A stretch of DNA of 40,604 nt from Dialister sp. CAG:486. GTDB taxonomy: Bacteria > Bacillota > Negativicutes > Veillonellales > Dialisteraceae. Each line of letters opens with the position of its first letter. Positions within the stretch are counted from its first letter, which is position 1. Below the pieces are notes generated by a model. The model was not told the origin of the DNA. It worked only from the letters and a program-made list of their open reading frames with translations, and did not search any database. Below, one piece after another: positions 1 to 10,827 of the stretch. The position numbers and the translations under genes are program-made. The stretch is taken from the NCBI GenBank assembly GCA_000434475.1, contig FR879610.1:1-40604 (forward strand), given 5' to 3'.

Positions 1-87
1 TGCAGGATGTACAGGTATTTAAGGCTTTGCAAAGGGGGATGACAGCGAGACTGTATAGTCCCGGAAAAGGATGCTTTTCGTGCATAT

Positions 88-116
88 TTGACCGGAAGTC
101 AATTCCATGCTATAAT
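88..116 (+). promoter_or_regulatory. Sigma-70-type promoter of the secreted-protein gene
   Basis: TTGACC at 88-93 and TATAAT at 111-116 are separated by 17 bases, a near-consensus vegetative promoter 49 bases before the start codon at 165. Bases 1-87 hold no gene I can support. An open frame running from base 3 to about 137 could be the tail of an upstream gene, but nothing in it is recognisable. Confidence 0.75.
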
Positions 117-164
117 AATACCATCTTCAAAACAGGATGACTGTTATGGAAAGGATGATAGATA

Positions 165-722
165 ATGAAAAAATGGAAATATGCACTGATGACCGCTGCG
201 ACGGCTTTGTTGATCCCTACTTTTGCGAGCCGTGCAGAGATGCCGCCAATCGGGATGCCGAGTCCTCTGGTGGAATACAAGACGTACCATGCGCTCGCAG
301 AAGCCACGGACAGCCGTCCTCTCTTCCTTCCGAAAGGAACGCTGCTTGCCGGTAAGTGCCATCTGACGGATTATATCGCCATCGGCGGCAAGCTCTCGGA
401 TATCCGTTATCGGATGGATGATGGCAGCACGCTCTCTGTCCGCACGGCAAGGTTGGTGGGAGAAGAGGCAGGAAAAAATATCAGCGGAGTCTATACCGGT
501 CGCTGGAAATCGCGCATGATCGGTGCGATGGAGGTCATGACAGCGAAGACGATGGATGGCTCACTCGCTGCGTTCTGGACGGAAGGGGAGTATGCGTTCT
601 CTGTTGTCGGAAGCAAGATGAGTGATGACGTCTTCGATGCGCTCCTTTCCGATGTTTTCGTGGATATGTCAGAGCATTTCTATGGGGAAGCGGCAAATCC
701 GCTCGCAAGAAAAACATTCTGA
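165..722 (+). CDS. Small secreted protein, function unknown (DUF4367-like tail)
   Basis: The product is 185 aa. The first 24 residues look like a Sec signal peptide: a Lys-rich start, a hydrophobic stretch (about 8-20) and an Ala-rich cleavage region ending near SRAE. The mature part is a small globular domain with no membrane segment. The C-terminal half (about 108-165), with a GxYTGRW turn followed by a segment like W-x-E-G-x-Y-x-F-S-V-V-G and an amphipathic helix, resembles the DUF4367 fold seen in anti-sigma and lipoprotein-like proteins. That resemblance is a pattern judgement and is weak. The start is chosen for the purine-rich GGAAAGGATGA just upstream and the strong promoter at 88-116. 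It appears monocistronic, and its position next to a signalling-gene remnant gives no clear role. Confidence 0.75.
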   Translation: MKKWKYALMTAATALLIPTFASRAEMPPIGMPSPLVEYKTYHALAEATDSRPLFLPKGTLLAGKCHLTDYIAIGGKLSDIRYRMDDGSTLSVRTARLVGEEAGKNISGVYTGRWKSRMIGAMEVMTAKTMDGSLAAFWTEGEYAFSVVGSKMSDDVFDALLSDVFVDMSEHFYGEAANPLARKTF

Positions 723-828
723 GGGAAGGAAGATCCCTTATCGAAGCGAGCTTCTCGAAGGTCAGGATGAAAGTTCTGGCCTTTTTGCGTGGGAAAAAAG
801 AAGACTGGGAGATGACAGCGGCTGCTTT

Positions 829-958
829 TTGGTCATTGATGGCGAATGCCTTCGATGAAGATGCGAAAAAATGCATCGAAGCCGGTATGAACGCTCACCT
901 GACGAAACCGATAGAGATCGATCATGTCATCGAGGTTCTGGGACAAGACTGCCGATGA
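829..958 (+). pseudogene. Remnant of a response-regulator receiver domain
   Basis: One frame encodes ANAFDEDAKKCIEAGMNAHL followed by TKPIEIDHVIEVLG and a stop at 956-958. This matches the end of CheY-like receiver domains, where the family reads xAMTANAFxED...GMNxHLxKPI, including the conserved Lys-Pro after beta-5. The phospho-acceptor Asp half and any upstream kinase or output domain are missing. The frame continues upstream only as unrelated sequence. It is probably the 3' stub of a deleted hybrid histidine kinase or response regulator. A terminator follows directly, as expected for a true gene end. Confidence 0.6.
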
Positions 959-987
959 AAAAGCTCCGCCGAAAGGCGAGGCTTTTT
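958..987 (+). terminator. Rho-independent terminator after the receiver remnant
   Basis: AAAAAGCTCCGCC (958-970), GAAA tetraloop, GGCGAGGCTTTTT (975-987). A GC-rich stem runs into a T tract. It sits just after the stop of the receiver-domain remnant. Confidence 0.8.
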
Positions 988-1004
988 GGTTTGCCTTATC
1001 GCCT

Positions 1005-1626
1005 GTTTGAGATGCTTTTTCCCTTCATTTTCCTGCATGGAACGGCCTGCATGAAACAGCGTTTTTTCGGGGCGCAGGGAGCAGAGGGTTTCTCATTGCC
1101 CGCTCCTCTCACATCCTTTCTTGACCGCGAACGAAAAAGATTTCTCGCTTTCGCTCGAAATGACGAATGCGGGGAAGCGGCATTTTCGTATCGAAAGCCA
1201 TCTTCATGTGGAGCTCGTGAAGTGGCATTCTCCCTCCTTCCCATGGAAGGAGGTGCCCCGAAGGGGCGGAGGTTGGCATCGCAGAGGACTGAAAAGTCGT
1301 GCGGGGGGAGCATTGTCTCGTATCGTCATCCCGAGCGCAGCCGAGGGATCTTTTTCGTTTGCCATTTTCTGTTTCATGCGTGAATCAGTTTGCATGAAAC
1401 ACCGTTCTTCCGGGGCGCAGGGAGTACGGTGTTTCCCGCTTGTCGTTCCTCTCACATCCTTTGCCTTGCCGCGAACGAAAAAGATTTCTCGCTTTCGCTC
1501 GAAATGACGAATGCGGGGAAGTGGCATTCTAGTATCGAAAGACATCTGTATGAGGAGTCTGTGAAGCGGTATTCTCCCTCCTTCCCTTGGAAGGAGGTGC
1601 CCCGAAGGGGCGGGGGTTGGCATCGA
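1005..1626. repeat. Composite intergenic repeat, almost two units of 344 bp
   Basis: This 770-base gene-free stretch between 959 and 1730 is built of recurring palindromic modules. Module R1 (GATTTCTCGCTTTCGCTCG and on, 1139-1172 and 1483-1516) recurs 344 bases apart. Module R3 (a hairpin around CCTTCC..GGAAGG plus GCCCCGAAGGGGC, 1224-1281 and 1568-1626) also recurs 344 bases apart. Module R2 (CATCCCGAGCGCAGCCGAGG, 1321-1360) lies between them. GAAACACCGT and ACGGTGTTTC form a further inverted pair in the unit. The same modules, in the same order, follow uvrB at 3838-4230. No coding sequence is supported here. Confidence 0.85.
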
Positions 1627-1681
1627 GCGGGATGAAAGTCATGGGAGAGGAGCGTTTTCCCTAGTCACCCCTTCCCATCTA

Positions 1682-1690
1682 TGCTATAAT
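1682..1690 (+). promoter_or_regulatory. Extended -10 promoter of uvrB
   Basis: TGCTATAAT (TG at 1682-1683, TATAAT at 1685-1690) is a full extended -10 element, 40 bases before the uvrB start. The -35 region (TAGTCA at 1662-1667) is weak, which extended -10 promoters tolerate. No LexA-type operator is visible near it. Confidence 0.65.
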
Positions 1691-1730
1691 ACATAGATAA
1701 ATATCGATAAAAGAAAATGGAGGCGAGGGT

Positions 1731-3836
<2,106 letters not shown>

Positions 3837-3837
3837 G

Positions 3838-4230
3838 CGACGAATGCGGGGGAGCGGCATTCTCCCTCCTTCCCTTGGAAGGAGGTGCCCCGAAGGGGCG
3901 GGGGTTGGCATCGCAGAGGGATGAAAGGCGTGCGGGAGAGCGGTATTCTCGTATTGTCATCCCGAGCGCAGCCGAGGGATCTTTTTCGTTTGCCGTGTTC
4001 CTTTTCCTGCGTGGAACGGTTTACATGAAACACCGTGATCCAGATTTTCCGGGAGCAGGGTGTTTCCCATTGCCCGCTCCTCTCACAGCCTTTGCCTTCC
4101 CGCGAAGGAAAAAGATTTCTCGCTTTCGCTCGAAATGACGAATGTGTGGAAGCGGTATTCTCGTATCGAAAGCCTTCTTCATGGGTAGTCTGTGAGGCGG
4201 CATTCTCTCTCCTTCCCTTGGAAGGGGCGG
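3838..4230. repeat. Composite intergenic repeat, downstream copy
   Basis: Between the uvrB stop and uvrA, modules R3 (3856-3914), R2 (3952-3994) and R1 (4114-4147) and the start of a second R3 (4199-4230) recur. The spacings match the 1224-1626 copy within one base: R3 to R2 96 versus 97, R3 to R1 258 versus 259, R3 to R3 343 versus 344. The 465-base gap between genes holds this and the uvrA leader, nothing coding. Confidence 0.85.
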
Positions 4231-4301
4231 ATGGAGAGTGTACACGATACCCTGCATCGTCATTTTACATTTCCCTATCAACCAATTTCGAAAGGACATC
4301 C

Positions 4302-7142
4302 ATGGAAAAAGGAATCATCATAAAAGGCGCGCGTCAGAACAATCTGAAGAATATTGATCTGACGCTGCCGCGAAATAAACTCATCGTTTTCACCGGGCTG
4401 TCCGGCTCGGGGAAATCGTCGCTGGCTTTTGATACCATCTATGCGGAAGGACAGCGAAAATATGTCGAGTCCCTGTCTGCCTATGCGCGGCAGTTCTTAG
4501 GGCAGATGAATAAGCCGGACGTGGATAAGATCGCAGGTCTCTCGCCGGCGATCTCCATCGATCAGAAATCCACCAGCCATAACCCGCGCTCGACGGTCGG
4601 TACAGTGACGGAGATCCATGACTACCTTCGTATGCTCTATGCACATGCGAGCCGTGCCTTCTGTCCGCACTGCGGCAAGCCGATCCGGCGGCAGACGGTG
4701 GATCAGATCGTCGATGCGCTCCTTGCCCTTCCGGAACGGACGAAGCTCATGCTCCTTGGGCCGGTTGCTGTCGCGAAGAAGGGGACGCACAAAAAGCTCT
4801 TGGAAGAGCTCCGCAAGGAGGGGTATGTCCGGGTCCGCGTGGATGGGGATGTCCTCTCCCTATCCGATGACATCGAGCTTGCGAAAAACAAGAAGCATAC
4901 CATCGAAGTAGTGGTGGACCGCATCATCGTGAAGGACGGCATCGTGCGCCGCCTGACAGACTCGGTGGAGGCTGCGCTGAAGCTGGGGGACGGGATGATG
5001 GTGGGAAGCATCATCGGCGGGAAAGATATGGTCTTTTCCACGCACTTCTCCTGCCCGGACTGCGGGATTTCCCTGCCAAAGCCGGAGCCGCGCATTTTCT
5101 CCTTCAATAATCCCTTCGGCGCCTGCCCCGCCTGCATGGGCCTCGGCGCTTCACTGGAGGCGGATTTCCATCGCATCCTGCCGGATCACACGATGCCCTT
5201 CCGTCTGGGCGCGATCCAGCCATTTCCTTATAATAAGGAAACATGGCTCTACAAGCTGCTCGATGCCTTCCTGAGATCCTATGGCCTCACCATGGATGCA
5301 TGCTATGATGACCTGCCGGATCAGGCGAAGGTGGAGTTTGAAAACGGCGGTACAGCGCTTCTCTCCTTCCAGTACACCAGCCCCGAAGGCATCACAAAGA
5401 CCTATGAGCGTCCCTTCGAAGGTATCGTCCCGATGACGAAGCGGCGCTATGAAGAGGCGTGGACAGAGAAGATGAAGGAAACGCTCTCGAACTACCTCAT
5501 CGAAAAGCCATGTCCCGTCTGCCATGGGGCGCGCCTGAAGCCCGAGAGCCTCGCTTTCCGCGTGGGCGGAAAGAATATTGCAGAGATCTCCTCTATGGCT
5601 GTCATCGACCTTCTGGACTTCATGGACCATGTCACGCTTTCCGAGAAGGAAAAGATCATCGCAGACCAGATCCTGCGCGAGGTGAAGAGCCGTCTCTCCT
5701 TCCTCGTGAATGTCGGGCTCGACTACCTGACACTCTCCCGCGGAGCTTCGACGCTCTCCGGCGGCGAAGCCCAGCGCATTCGTCTGGCGACGCAGATCGG
5801 CTCCGGTCTCGTCGGTGTCCTCTACATCCTGGATGAACCGTCCATCGGTCTGCATCAGCGTGACAATGACAAGCTCCTTGCGACACTGAAGGGCATGCGG
5901 GATCTGGGAAATACGCTCATCGTCGTCGAGCATGATGAGGATACCATCCGCACCGCAGACTGGGTCGTGGATATCGGTCCCGGTGCAGGGGAAAATGGCG
6001 GCTCCGTCGTCGCGGAGGGTACGCCTGAGGACGTGATGAAGGTGAAGGACTCCATCACGGGACAGTACCTGCGCGGTGAGAAATACATCCCGCTGCCGGA
6101 AAAGAGGAGAAAAGGAAACGGACTCTCGCTCACCATCCATGGCGCTCACGAACATAATCTGAAGCACATCGACGTGACCATCCCGCTCGGTGCCTTCACC
6201 GTCGTCACCGGGGAGTCCGGCTCGGGCAAGAGTACGCTCGTGAATGAGATCCTCTATCAGGGACTGTCGAATATCAAGAACCATACATCCTACCGTGCCG
6301 GGGCTTTTGACTTCATGGACGGCGCAGAGTATGTGGACAAGATCATCGATATCGACCAGCAGCCGATCGGGCGTACGCCGCGCTCGAATCCGGCCACCTA
6401 TACCGGCGTTTTCAATGACATCCGCGAGCTTTTCAGCCAGACCTCCGAAGCCAAGATGCGCGGCTACAAACCGGGGCGTTTCAGCTTCAATATGAAAGGC
6501 GGACGCTGTGAAGCCTGCCACGGTGACGGCATCATCAAGATCGAGATGCAGTTCCTCTCAGACGTTTACGTCCCCTGTGAAGTCTGCCACGGCGCCAGGT
6601 ACAACCGAGAGACGCTCGAAGTCCGCTACAAGGGCAAGAACATCTCCGATGTGCTGAGTATGACCATCGATGAAGCCGTGCCTTTCTTTGAAAACCACGA
6701 CAAGATCCTGCGGAAATTGAAGACCCTGCAGGAGGTCGGCCTCGGCTACATCCATCTGGGACAGCCGGCCACCACTATGTCCGGCGGCGAAGCCCAGCGA
6801 GTGAAACTGGCGACCGAGCTCATGCGCCGCGGCACCGGAGATACCCTATACATCCTCGATGAACCGACCACCGGCCTTCACAGCGAAGACATCCGAAAGC
6901 TTTTGATCGTCCTCGAAAAGCTGGTGGATCAGGGAAATACTGTCGTCGTCATCGAGCACAATCTTGATGTCGTCAAGACCGCCGACTACATCATCGACCT
7001 CGGCCCCGAAGGCGGCGACAAGGGCGGCGAGATCGTAGCCACCGGCACGCCGGAAGAAGTCGCGAAAGTGGAAGCGTCCTACACCGGGCAGTACCTCGGG
7101 CCAGTGATAGAACGGACGAAAAAGTTTATGGGGCTAAAGTGA
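4302..7142 (+). CDS. uvrA: Excinuclease ABC subunit A
   Basis: The product is 946 aa, the family's usual length. UvrA is the damage-sensing ABC-type ATPase that dimerises and delivers UvrB to lesions. It has two ABC modules: Walker [10 protein letters not shown] from residue 32 with signature [12 protein letters not shown], and Walker [10 protein letters not shown] from residue 637 with signature [12 protein letters not shown]. Zinc-finger cysteine pairs are present (CPHC, CPDC with CPAC, CPVC, CEAC with CEVC). The open frame extends 89 codons upstream into repeat sequence. I chose ATG 4302 because AAAGGA precedes it and the protein then begins with the canonical [16 protein letters not shown]. 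It is the middle gene of the uvrB-uvrA-uvrC group. Confidence 0.98.
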   Translation: MEKGIIIKGARQNNLKNIDLTLPRNKLIVFTGLSGSGKSSLAFDTIYAEGQRKYVESLSAYARQFLGQMNKPDVDKIAGLSPAISIDQKSTSHNPRSTVGTVTEIHDYLRMLYAHASRAFCPHCGKPIRRQTVDQIVDALLALPERTKLMLLGPVAVAKKGTHKKLLEELRKEGYVRVRVDGDVLSLSDDIELAKNKKHTIEVVVDRIIVKDGIVRRLTDSVEAALKLGDGMMVGSIIGGKDMVFSTHFSCPDCGISLPKPEPRIFSFNNPFGACPACMGLGASLEADFHRILPDHTMPFRLGAIQPFPYNKETWLYKLLDAFLRSYGLTMDACYDDLPDQAKVEFENGGTALLSFQYTSPEGITKTYERPFEGIVPMTKRRYEEAWTEKMKETLSNYLIEKPCPVCHGARLKPESLAFRVGGKNIAEISSMAVIDLLDFMDHVTLSEKEKIIADQILREVKSRLSFLVNVGLDYLTLSRGASTLSGGEAQRIRLATQIGSGLVGVLYILDEPSIGLHQRDNDKLLATLKGMRDLGNTLIVVEHDEDTIRTADWVVDIGPGAGENGGSVVAEGTPEDVMKVKDSITGQYLRGEKYIPLPEKRRKGNGLSLTIHGAHEHNLKHIDVTIPLGAFTVVTGESGSGKSTLVNEILYQGLSNIKNHTSYRAGAFDFMDGAEYVDKIIDIDQQPIGRTPRSNPATYTGVFNDIRELFSQTSEAKMRGYKPGRFSFNMKGGRCEACHGDGIIKIEMQFLSDVYVPCEVCHGARYNRETLEVRYKGKNISDVLSMTIDEAVPFFENHDKILRKLKTLQEVGLGYIHLGQPATTMSGGEAQRVKLATELMRRGTGDTLYILDEPTTGLHSEDIRKLLIVLEKLVDQGNTVVVIEHNLDVVKTADYIIDLGPEGGDKGGEIVATGTPEEVAKVEASYTGQYLGPVIERTKKFMGLK

Positions 7143-7240
7143 CTAGGGGCTAGTGGCTGGGGATTAGGGACTAGGGATTAGACTAGGAGACTAGAAGACA
7201 TCAGCCCCCGTATCGTCATTTCGAGCGAAGCGAGAAATCT
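7141..7240. repeat. CTAGGG-word repeat joined to palindromic module R1
   Basis: Starting at the uvrA stop codon, degenerate repeats of GACTAGGGATTAG run to about 7204 and end in AGACATCAG. A reversed copy of module R1 (TCGTCATTTCGAGCGAAGCG, 7209-7239) follows directly. The same join occurs after mraZ at 10366-10432. The 507-base gap between uvrA and uvrC holds only this and the TGAACC repeat. Confidence 0.8.
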
Positions 7241-7446
7241 TTCTTGCAGACCGATAAACGAAGAATGCGAGAAAGGAGAAATACGCAGTACCGAGGCGTC
7301 ATTTCCGTATCAGTGCCTATGTGATACTGACCGCAGTGCAAGAAAGAATCATCGGAAGCGCTTTCGATGACGAGACGATACGGGAAAGGGATACCCCCAA
7401 AAGTTTGAAAGCAGAAAATAACCATCTTCCCTTTATAGGAATCCTC

Positions 7447-7616
7447 ATAGGTTAAACAGGTTCAAAAGGTTCACAGGTTTTTCATCTTTCGTGAATATCA
7501 TATATTCTAAAACTCCGCGGCGCTTCCCTATGATGATGCGCCGCACCACCCCCGTTGAACCCGCTGAACCTGTTGAACCTGTTTAACCCTCTGAACCCTC
7601 TGAACCCTCTGAACCC
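7447..7616. repeat. GGTTCA/TGAACC inverted word repeat
   Basis: The left part has GGTTAAACAGGTTCAAAAGG (from about 7451) and the right part has CCTGTTGAACCTGTTTAACC, its near-perfect reverse complement. The right part continues as tandem CTCTGAACC copies to about 7616. Between the arms lies a small hairpin GCGGCGC...GCGCCGC. A relative lies at 12229-12375 after ftsL. It could fold in RNA but has no proper T tract. Confidence 0.75.
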
Positions 7617-7649
7617 CTAATCCCTTATTCTTTTTCTCAGGAGTCTTTT

Positions 7650-9512
7650 ATGATCGATGTCAATGAAAAAATCAAAGCCAAGGTAGAAGCCCTTCCTGAT
7701 TCGCCCGGGGTGTACCGTTGGAAAGACAAAGACGGGCGGATCATCTACGTCGGCAAGGCGAAGAACCTGAAGAACCGTGTCCGCTCCTATGTACGAGAGG
7801 ATAAGAACCGTTCCCCGAAAGTCGCTGCGATGATCCGTCACGCGGACGATCTCGACATCACGATGACCGGGACGGAGATGGAGGCGCTGATCCTGGAGTG
7901 CAATCTCATCAAAGAACTGCACCCGAAGTACAATATCTCCCTGCGTGATGACAAGTCCTACCCCTATGTGAAGATCACGGTGAATGATGAATGGCCGCGC
8001 ATCTTCGTCACGAGGAACATCCGCCGCGATGATGGGGCGAAGTATTTCGGCCCCTTCACCGACGTGGGAAGCCTACGTCAGACGCTGTCCCTCCTTCGTC
8101 ACTACTATCCCATCCGCACCTGCCGCTCCATGAAGGTATCACGTCCCTGTCTGCAGTACCACATGCACCTATGCAGTGCGCCCTGCGGCGGCCACGTCGA
8201 TCACATTGACTATGACCGTGATGTGAAGACCATCTGCGACCTGCTCGAAGGGAAGAGCACCTCGCTGGAAAAGGAGCTCACGCAGCAGATGATGGAGGCG
8301 TCGGAAGCGATGGATTTCGAAAAAGCCGCCAAGCTGCGCGACCATATCCGCGCCATCCAGAGCGTGCAGCAGCGCCAGCACATCGTATCTGCGGAAGGGG
8401 ACTTCGACGTGCTCGGCATGGCACGCGACGGCAGTCACACCGGACTGGAGATCTTCTATATTCGTTATGGCCGTATGGTGGGGAAGGAAAATTTCAGTAT
8501 CCCCGAAAGTGCATCCGAGACGGATGAGGAGATCATCACTACCTTCCTTCGCGATTTCTATGGAGGAAATCCGACATCCGTCCCGAAAGAGATCATCCTG
8601 CCGCTCCTGCCGGAAGAGTCCGGTCTCCTCTCTCTCTGGCTGACGAAGCTTCGCGGAAGCGAAGTGAAGCTCATCCGCCCCGAGCGCGGCTTCAGGCGCC
8701 GCCTGAAAGACATGGCGATGGCAAATGCAGCGAAGTATCTCTCCGACAAGAAGCTGCAGTGGGAGTATCAGGACGCCCGCGAGCAGGGCGCCGTGCAGAA
8801 GCTGAAAGAGCTGCTCTCTCTGCCGCGCCTTCCCGAGCGCATGGAATGCTTCGATATTTCTCACAACCAGGGCGCAGAGACCACCGGCTCCATGGCTGTC
8901 TTCGAGCATGGCCGTCCGGCAAAGAGTGAATACCGGAAATTCAAACTGCAGACCACGCAGGGGCATGCGGACGATTTCAAATCCATGGCAGAAGTCATGA
9001 GCCGTCGCTATGGGAAGGAAAAGGACTGGCCCGAGCCCGACCTCATCGTCCTTGATGGCGGTCTTGGGCAGATGCATGCGGCCATTCCCGTGATCCGCAA
9101 GGCCGGTTGCAACGCACCCGTCATCGGGCTCGCCAAGCGTATCGAAGAGATCTACGTAGAAGGCAGCGACATCCCGATCGTCCTCGATCACCATGAGCCC
9201 GCTCTCCAACTTCTCCAGTTCATACGCGACGAAGCCCACCGCTTTGTCATCACCTATCACCGGAAATGGACGAACAAAAGAAATACGGAGTCCGTCCTTG
9301 ACCACATCGAAGGCATCGGCCCAAACCGCAGGAACGCTCTCTGGCATGCCTTCCGCTCGCTCGATGAAATGAAAAAAGCGAGCGAAGAGGAGCTCGCTAA
9401 GGTAGCGGGCATGAATCAGCGTGCCGCGCACAATGTCTATCGGTTCTTCCATATGAGAAAAGACGAGAAACAGCTCGTCCTGCAGGGGATGGACGTGGAA
9501 AAGGAAGGCTGA
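7650..9512 (+). CDS. uvrC: Excinuclease ABC subunit C
   Basis: The product is 620 aa, the normal length. UvrC is the dual nuclease that cuts 3' and 5' of the lesion in the UvrB-DNA complex. It has an N-terminal GIY-YIG nuclease domain (GVY at 20-22, YVGKAKNLKNR from 33), a UvrB-binding UVR motif (about 208-240, with MDFEKAAKLRDHI), an RNase H-like nuclease domain (FDISHNQG, VLDGGLGQ) and a C-terminal helix-hairpin-helix (IEGIGPNRRNAL). CAGGAG lies 6-11 bases before the ATG. A strong terminator follows at 9538, closing the excision-repair block. Confidence 0.98.
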   Translation: MIDVNEKIKAKVEALPDSPGVYRWKDKDGRIIYVGKAKNLKNRVRSYVREDKNRSPKVAAMIRHADDLDITMTGTEMEALILECNLIKELHPKYNISLRDDKSYPYVKITVNDEWPRIFVTRNIRRDDGAKYFGPFTDVGSLRQTLSLLRHYYPIRTCRSMKVSRPCLQYHMHLCSAPCGGHVDHIDYDRDVKTICDLLEGKSTSLEKELTQQMMEASEAMDFEKAAKLRDHIRAIQSVQQRQHIVSAEGDFDVLGMARDGSHTGLEIFYIRYGRMVGKENFSIPESASETDEEIITTFLRDFYGGNPTSVPKEIILPLLPEESGLLSLWLTKLRGSEVKLIRPERGFRRRLKDMAMANAAKYLSDKKLQWEYQDAREQGAVQKLKELLSLPRLPERMECFDISHNQGAETTGSMAVFEHGRPAKSEYRKFKLQTTQGHADDFKSMAEVMSRRYGKEKDWPEPDLIVLDGGLGQMHAAIPVIRKAGCNAPVIGLAKRIEEIYVEGSDIPIVLDHHEPALQLLQFIRDEAHRFVITYHRKWTNKRNTESVLDHIEGIGPNRRNALWHAFRSLDEMKKASEEELAKVAGMNQRAAHNVYRFFHMRKDEKQLVLQGMDVEKEG

Positions 9513-9537
9513 TGATACGGGGAAGGTGAAGAGCAAT

Positions 9538-9588
9538 AAAAAAGGAGCTGTGAAGAAATGAGGATTCATTTCTTCACAGCTCCTTTTT
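9538..9588 (+). terminator. Strong rho-independent terminator after uvrC
   Basis: A 23-base arm (9538-9560, AAAAAGGAGCTGTGAAGAAA..) pairs essentially perfectly with 9566-9588, which ends CAGCTCCTTTTT. A run on both sides makes it likely to work in both directions. Confidence 0.9.
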
Positions 9589-9668
9589 GTTTCATACCTA
9601 TCCCAACTTTTGGATACAGGTAAACAATGCTGTGGAAGCCGAAATTATTTTAAGCATTTGGATAGAAA

Positions 9669-9690
9669 GATCCCCGAGTGGGGATTTTTT
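9669..9690 (+). terminator. Short terminator-like hairpin with no gene before it
   Basis: GATCCCC, GAGT loop, GGGGATTTTTT. It lies in the 372-base gap between uvrC and mraZ, about 80 bases after the uvrC terminator. No gene lies between them. It could end a small RNA from 9590 onwards, or be a backup stop protecting the mraZ promoter; I see no clear promoter for a small RNA. Confidence 0.55.
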
Positions 9691-9825
9691 ATTTTGCCTG
9701 TTTTTCGAAAAACGGAAGAAATCATAGCGGGGAGTGGTTTGATTTCGAAAAGGAGGTGCTGAAAACATCGATAAAATCAATGCATGGGCAGCAGATGGGG
9801 AAATGATGGGTTTGAAAAATTTTCG

Positions 9826-9880
9826 TTGTCACAGGGTGGGGGATTGTGGTAGAATGTGGGTAAATGTGGAGGAGGTGGAA
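9826..9880 (+). promoter_or_regulatory. mraZ promoter with four MraZ-type operator boxes
   Basis: TTGTCA (9826-9831) and TAGAAT (9850-9855) are 18 bases apart, with a TG extension at 9847-9848. Overlapping them are TGGGG, TGGTA, TGGGT and TGGAG starting at 9837, 9847, 9857 and 9867, exactly 10 bases apart. MraZ is known to bind direct TGGGN repeats separated by 5 bases upstream of its own gene, so this is a probable autoregulatory operator for the whole cell-wall cluster. Confidence 0.8.
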
Positions 9881-9884
9881 GGAT

Positions 9885-10354
9885 ATGTTTATGAATGAAT
9901 ATTCTCATACCATAGACGCCAAGGGGCGCATGATCCTTCCAGCGAAATTCAGGGAAGAGCTGGGAAGTCGTTTTGTGCTGGCTCCAAGTCTGGATACCTG
10001 CCTCAATATTTATCCGAAAGAGCGCTGGGATGCCTTGATCGCCCGGCTGCAGAAGCTGCCCTTCACGAACCGCAATGTCCGCAAGATCATGCGTCATCTG
10101 ATCGGCCGTGGGACGGAGATGGAGTGCGACCGCCAGGGGCGTATCCCGGTTCCTGCCAGTGCGACCGCCAGGGGCGTATCCTGATTCCTGCCCACCTTCG
10201 TGAATTTGCAAAGCTGAAGAAGGAAGCCTGCATCGTGGGGACGGGACCCATCATCGAGATTTGGGATCCGGAGCTCCTGCGTCAGGACGAAGAGGGCGAG
10301 GATATCGCAGAGATCGCGGATGCTCTCGACCTTCCGCTGAATTTTGATCTGTGA
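9885..10354 (+). pseudogene. mraZ: Division/cell wall cluster regulator MraZ, frameshifted
   Basis: MraZ is a DNA-binding AbrB-fold ring protein that represses the dcw cluster. The start MFMNEYSHTIDAKGRMILPA is classic for the family. An imperfect 35-bp tandem duplication (10123-10157, 10158-10192) shifts the frame. As written, translation ends at 10184 after 99 aa, and the second half (RILIPAHLREFAKLKK...IIEIWDPE) lies in another frame up to 10354. Deleting one copy restores a 144-aa protein, the normal length, with both MraZ half-domains. The second copy encodes the family-like QGRILIPA; the first encodes QGRIPVPA. This may be a true frameshift, but a strain-mixing assembly error is at least as likely. 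The operator at 9837-9871 suggests the gene is, or recently was, functional. Confidence 0.9.
10123..10192. repeat. 35-bp imperfect tandem duplication inside mraZ
   Basis: Units 10123-10157 and 10158-10192 match at 33 of 35 positions. The differences (CCCGG versus CCTGA) lie in the last third of the unit. The unit length is not a multiple of 3, so it breaks mraZ. Confidence 0.95.
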
Positions 10355-10365
10355 GGTTTGGGAGT

Positions 10366-10432
10366 GACTAGGGATTAGGAGACTGGTAGACATCAGATTT
10401 CCGTATCGTCATTTCAAGCGAAGCGAGAAATC
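10366..10432. repeat. CTAGGG-word repeat joined to module R1, second copy
   Basis: GACTAGGGATTAGGAGACTG and AGACATCAG are followed by a module R1 copy (TCATTTCAAGCGAAGCGAG, ending 10432). This is the same arrangement found directly after uvrA. Confidence 0.8.
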
Positions 10433-10524
10433 TTTGTCCTTTGCGGCGAGGGACTCACGCTTTCTCCATCTGTCTTTCATACCGCCTTGCCCTATTCGAG
10501 CAGAGCTTTCATCCCCCATCAAGG

Positions 10525-10767
10525 TAATGCTATTAAGTTAAGGAAATCGTTAGCTACGTAACGTCTTGCTTCCCCCTTCGGGGGAAGTGCCGAAGGCAAT
10601 GGGGGCATGCCAGCGGTATAGCATGCTATGTTGAATAGTCCGATGCTATCGATATTCCAACACTTTCATGCAATACCGCTACGTAGCCCCCTCAGCCCTT
10701 CGGGCAGCTCCCCCGATGGGGCGCCAAGAACGTTCTTCCGCTTAACTTAATAGCGTTAATAGCGTTA
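10525..10767. mobile_element. 243-bp MITE-like element with flanking direct repeats
   Basis: The left end TAATGCTATTAAGTTAAG and the right end (CTTAACTTAATAGCGTTA, with an extra ATAGCGTTA) are inverted repeats. CCCATCAAGG flanks the element on both sides (10515-10524 and 10768-10777), as a 10-bp target-site duplication would. Inside are paired segments (AGCGGTAT with ATACCGCT) and hairpins such as CCCCCTTCGGGGG. There is no open frame and no transposase, so movement would need a transposase in trans. It fills most of the mraZ-rsmH gap. Confidence 0.75.
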
Positions 10768-10827
10768 CCCATCAAGGGACGGCACGACCCACGGGCTCAC
10801 TTTTCACCTTTTTTCGAGGACTTATTT

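Noticed and set aside
871..1383. Open frame of 170 codons after the receiver remnant
   Set aside because: It runs through palindromic repeats and the same frames recur in each repeat unit; no ribosome site or protein-like pattern.
1005..1626. CRISPR array
   Set aside because: The repeats are palindromic modules of several kinds with related, not unique, spacers and a 344-bp period.
4035..4301. N-terminal extension of uvrA
   Set aside because: Translates repeat sequence; the family start and the ribosome site are at 4302.
9750..9832. AAAAGGAGGTG ribosome-like site before mraZ
   Set aside because: Only a very short frame without a proper start follows; mraZ has its own promoter and ribosome site downstream.
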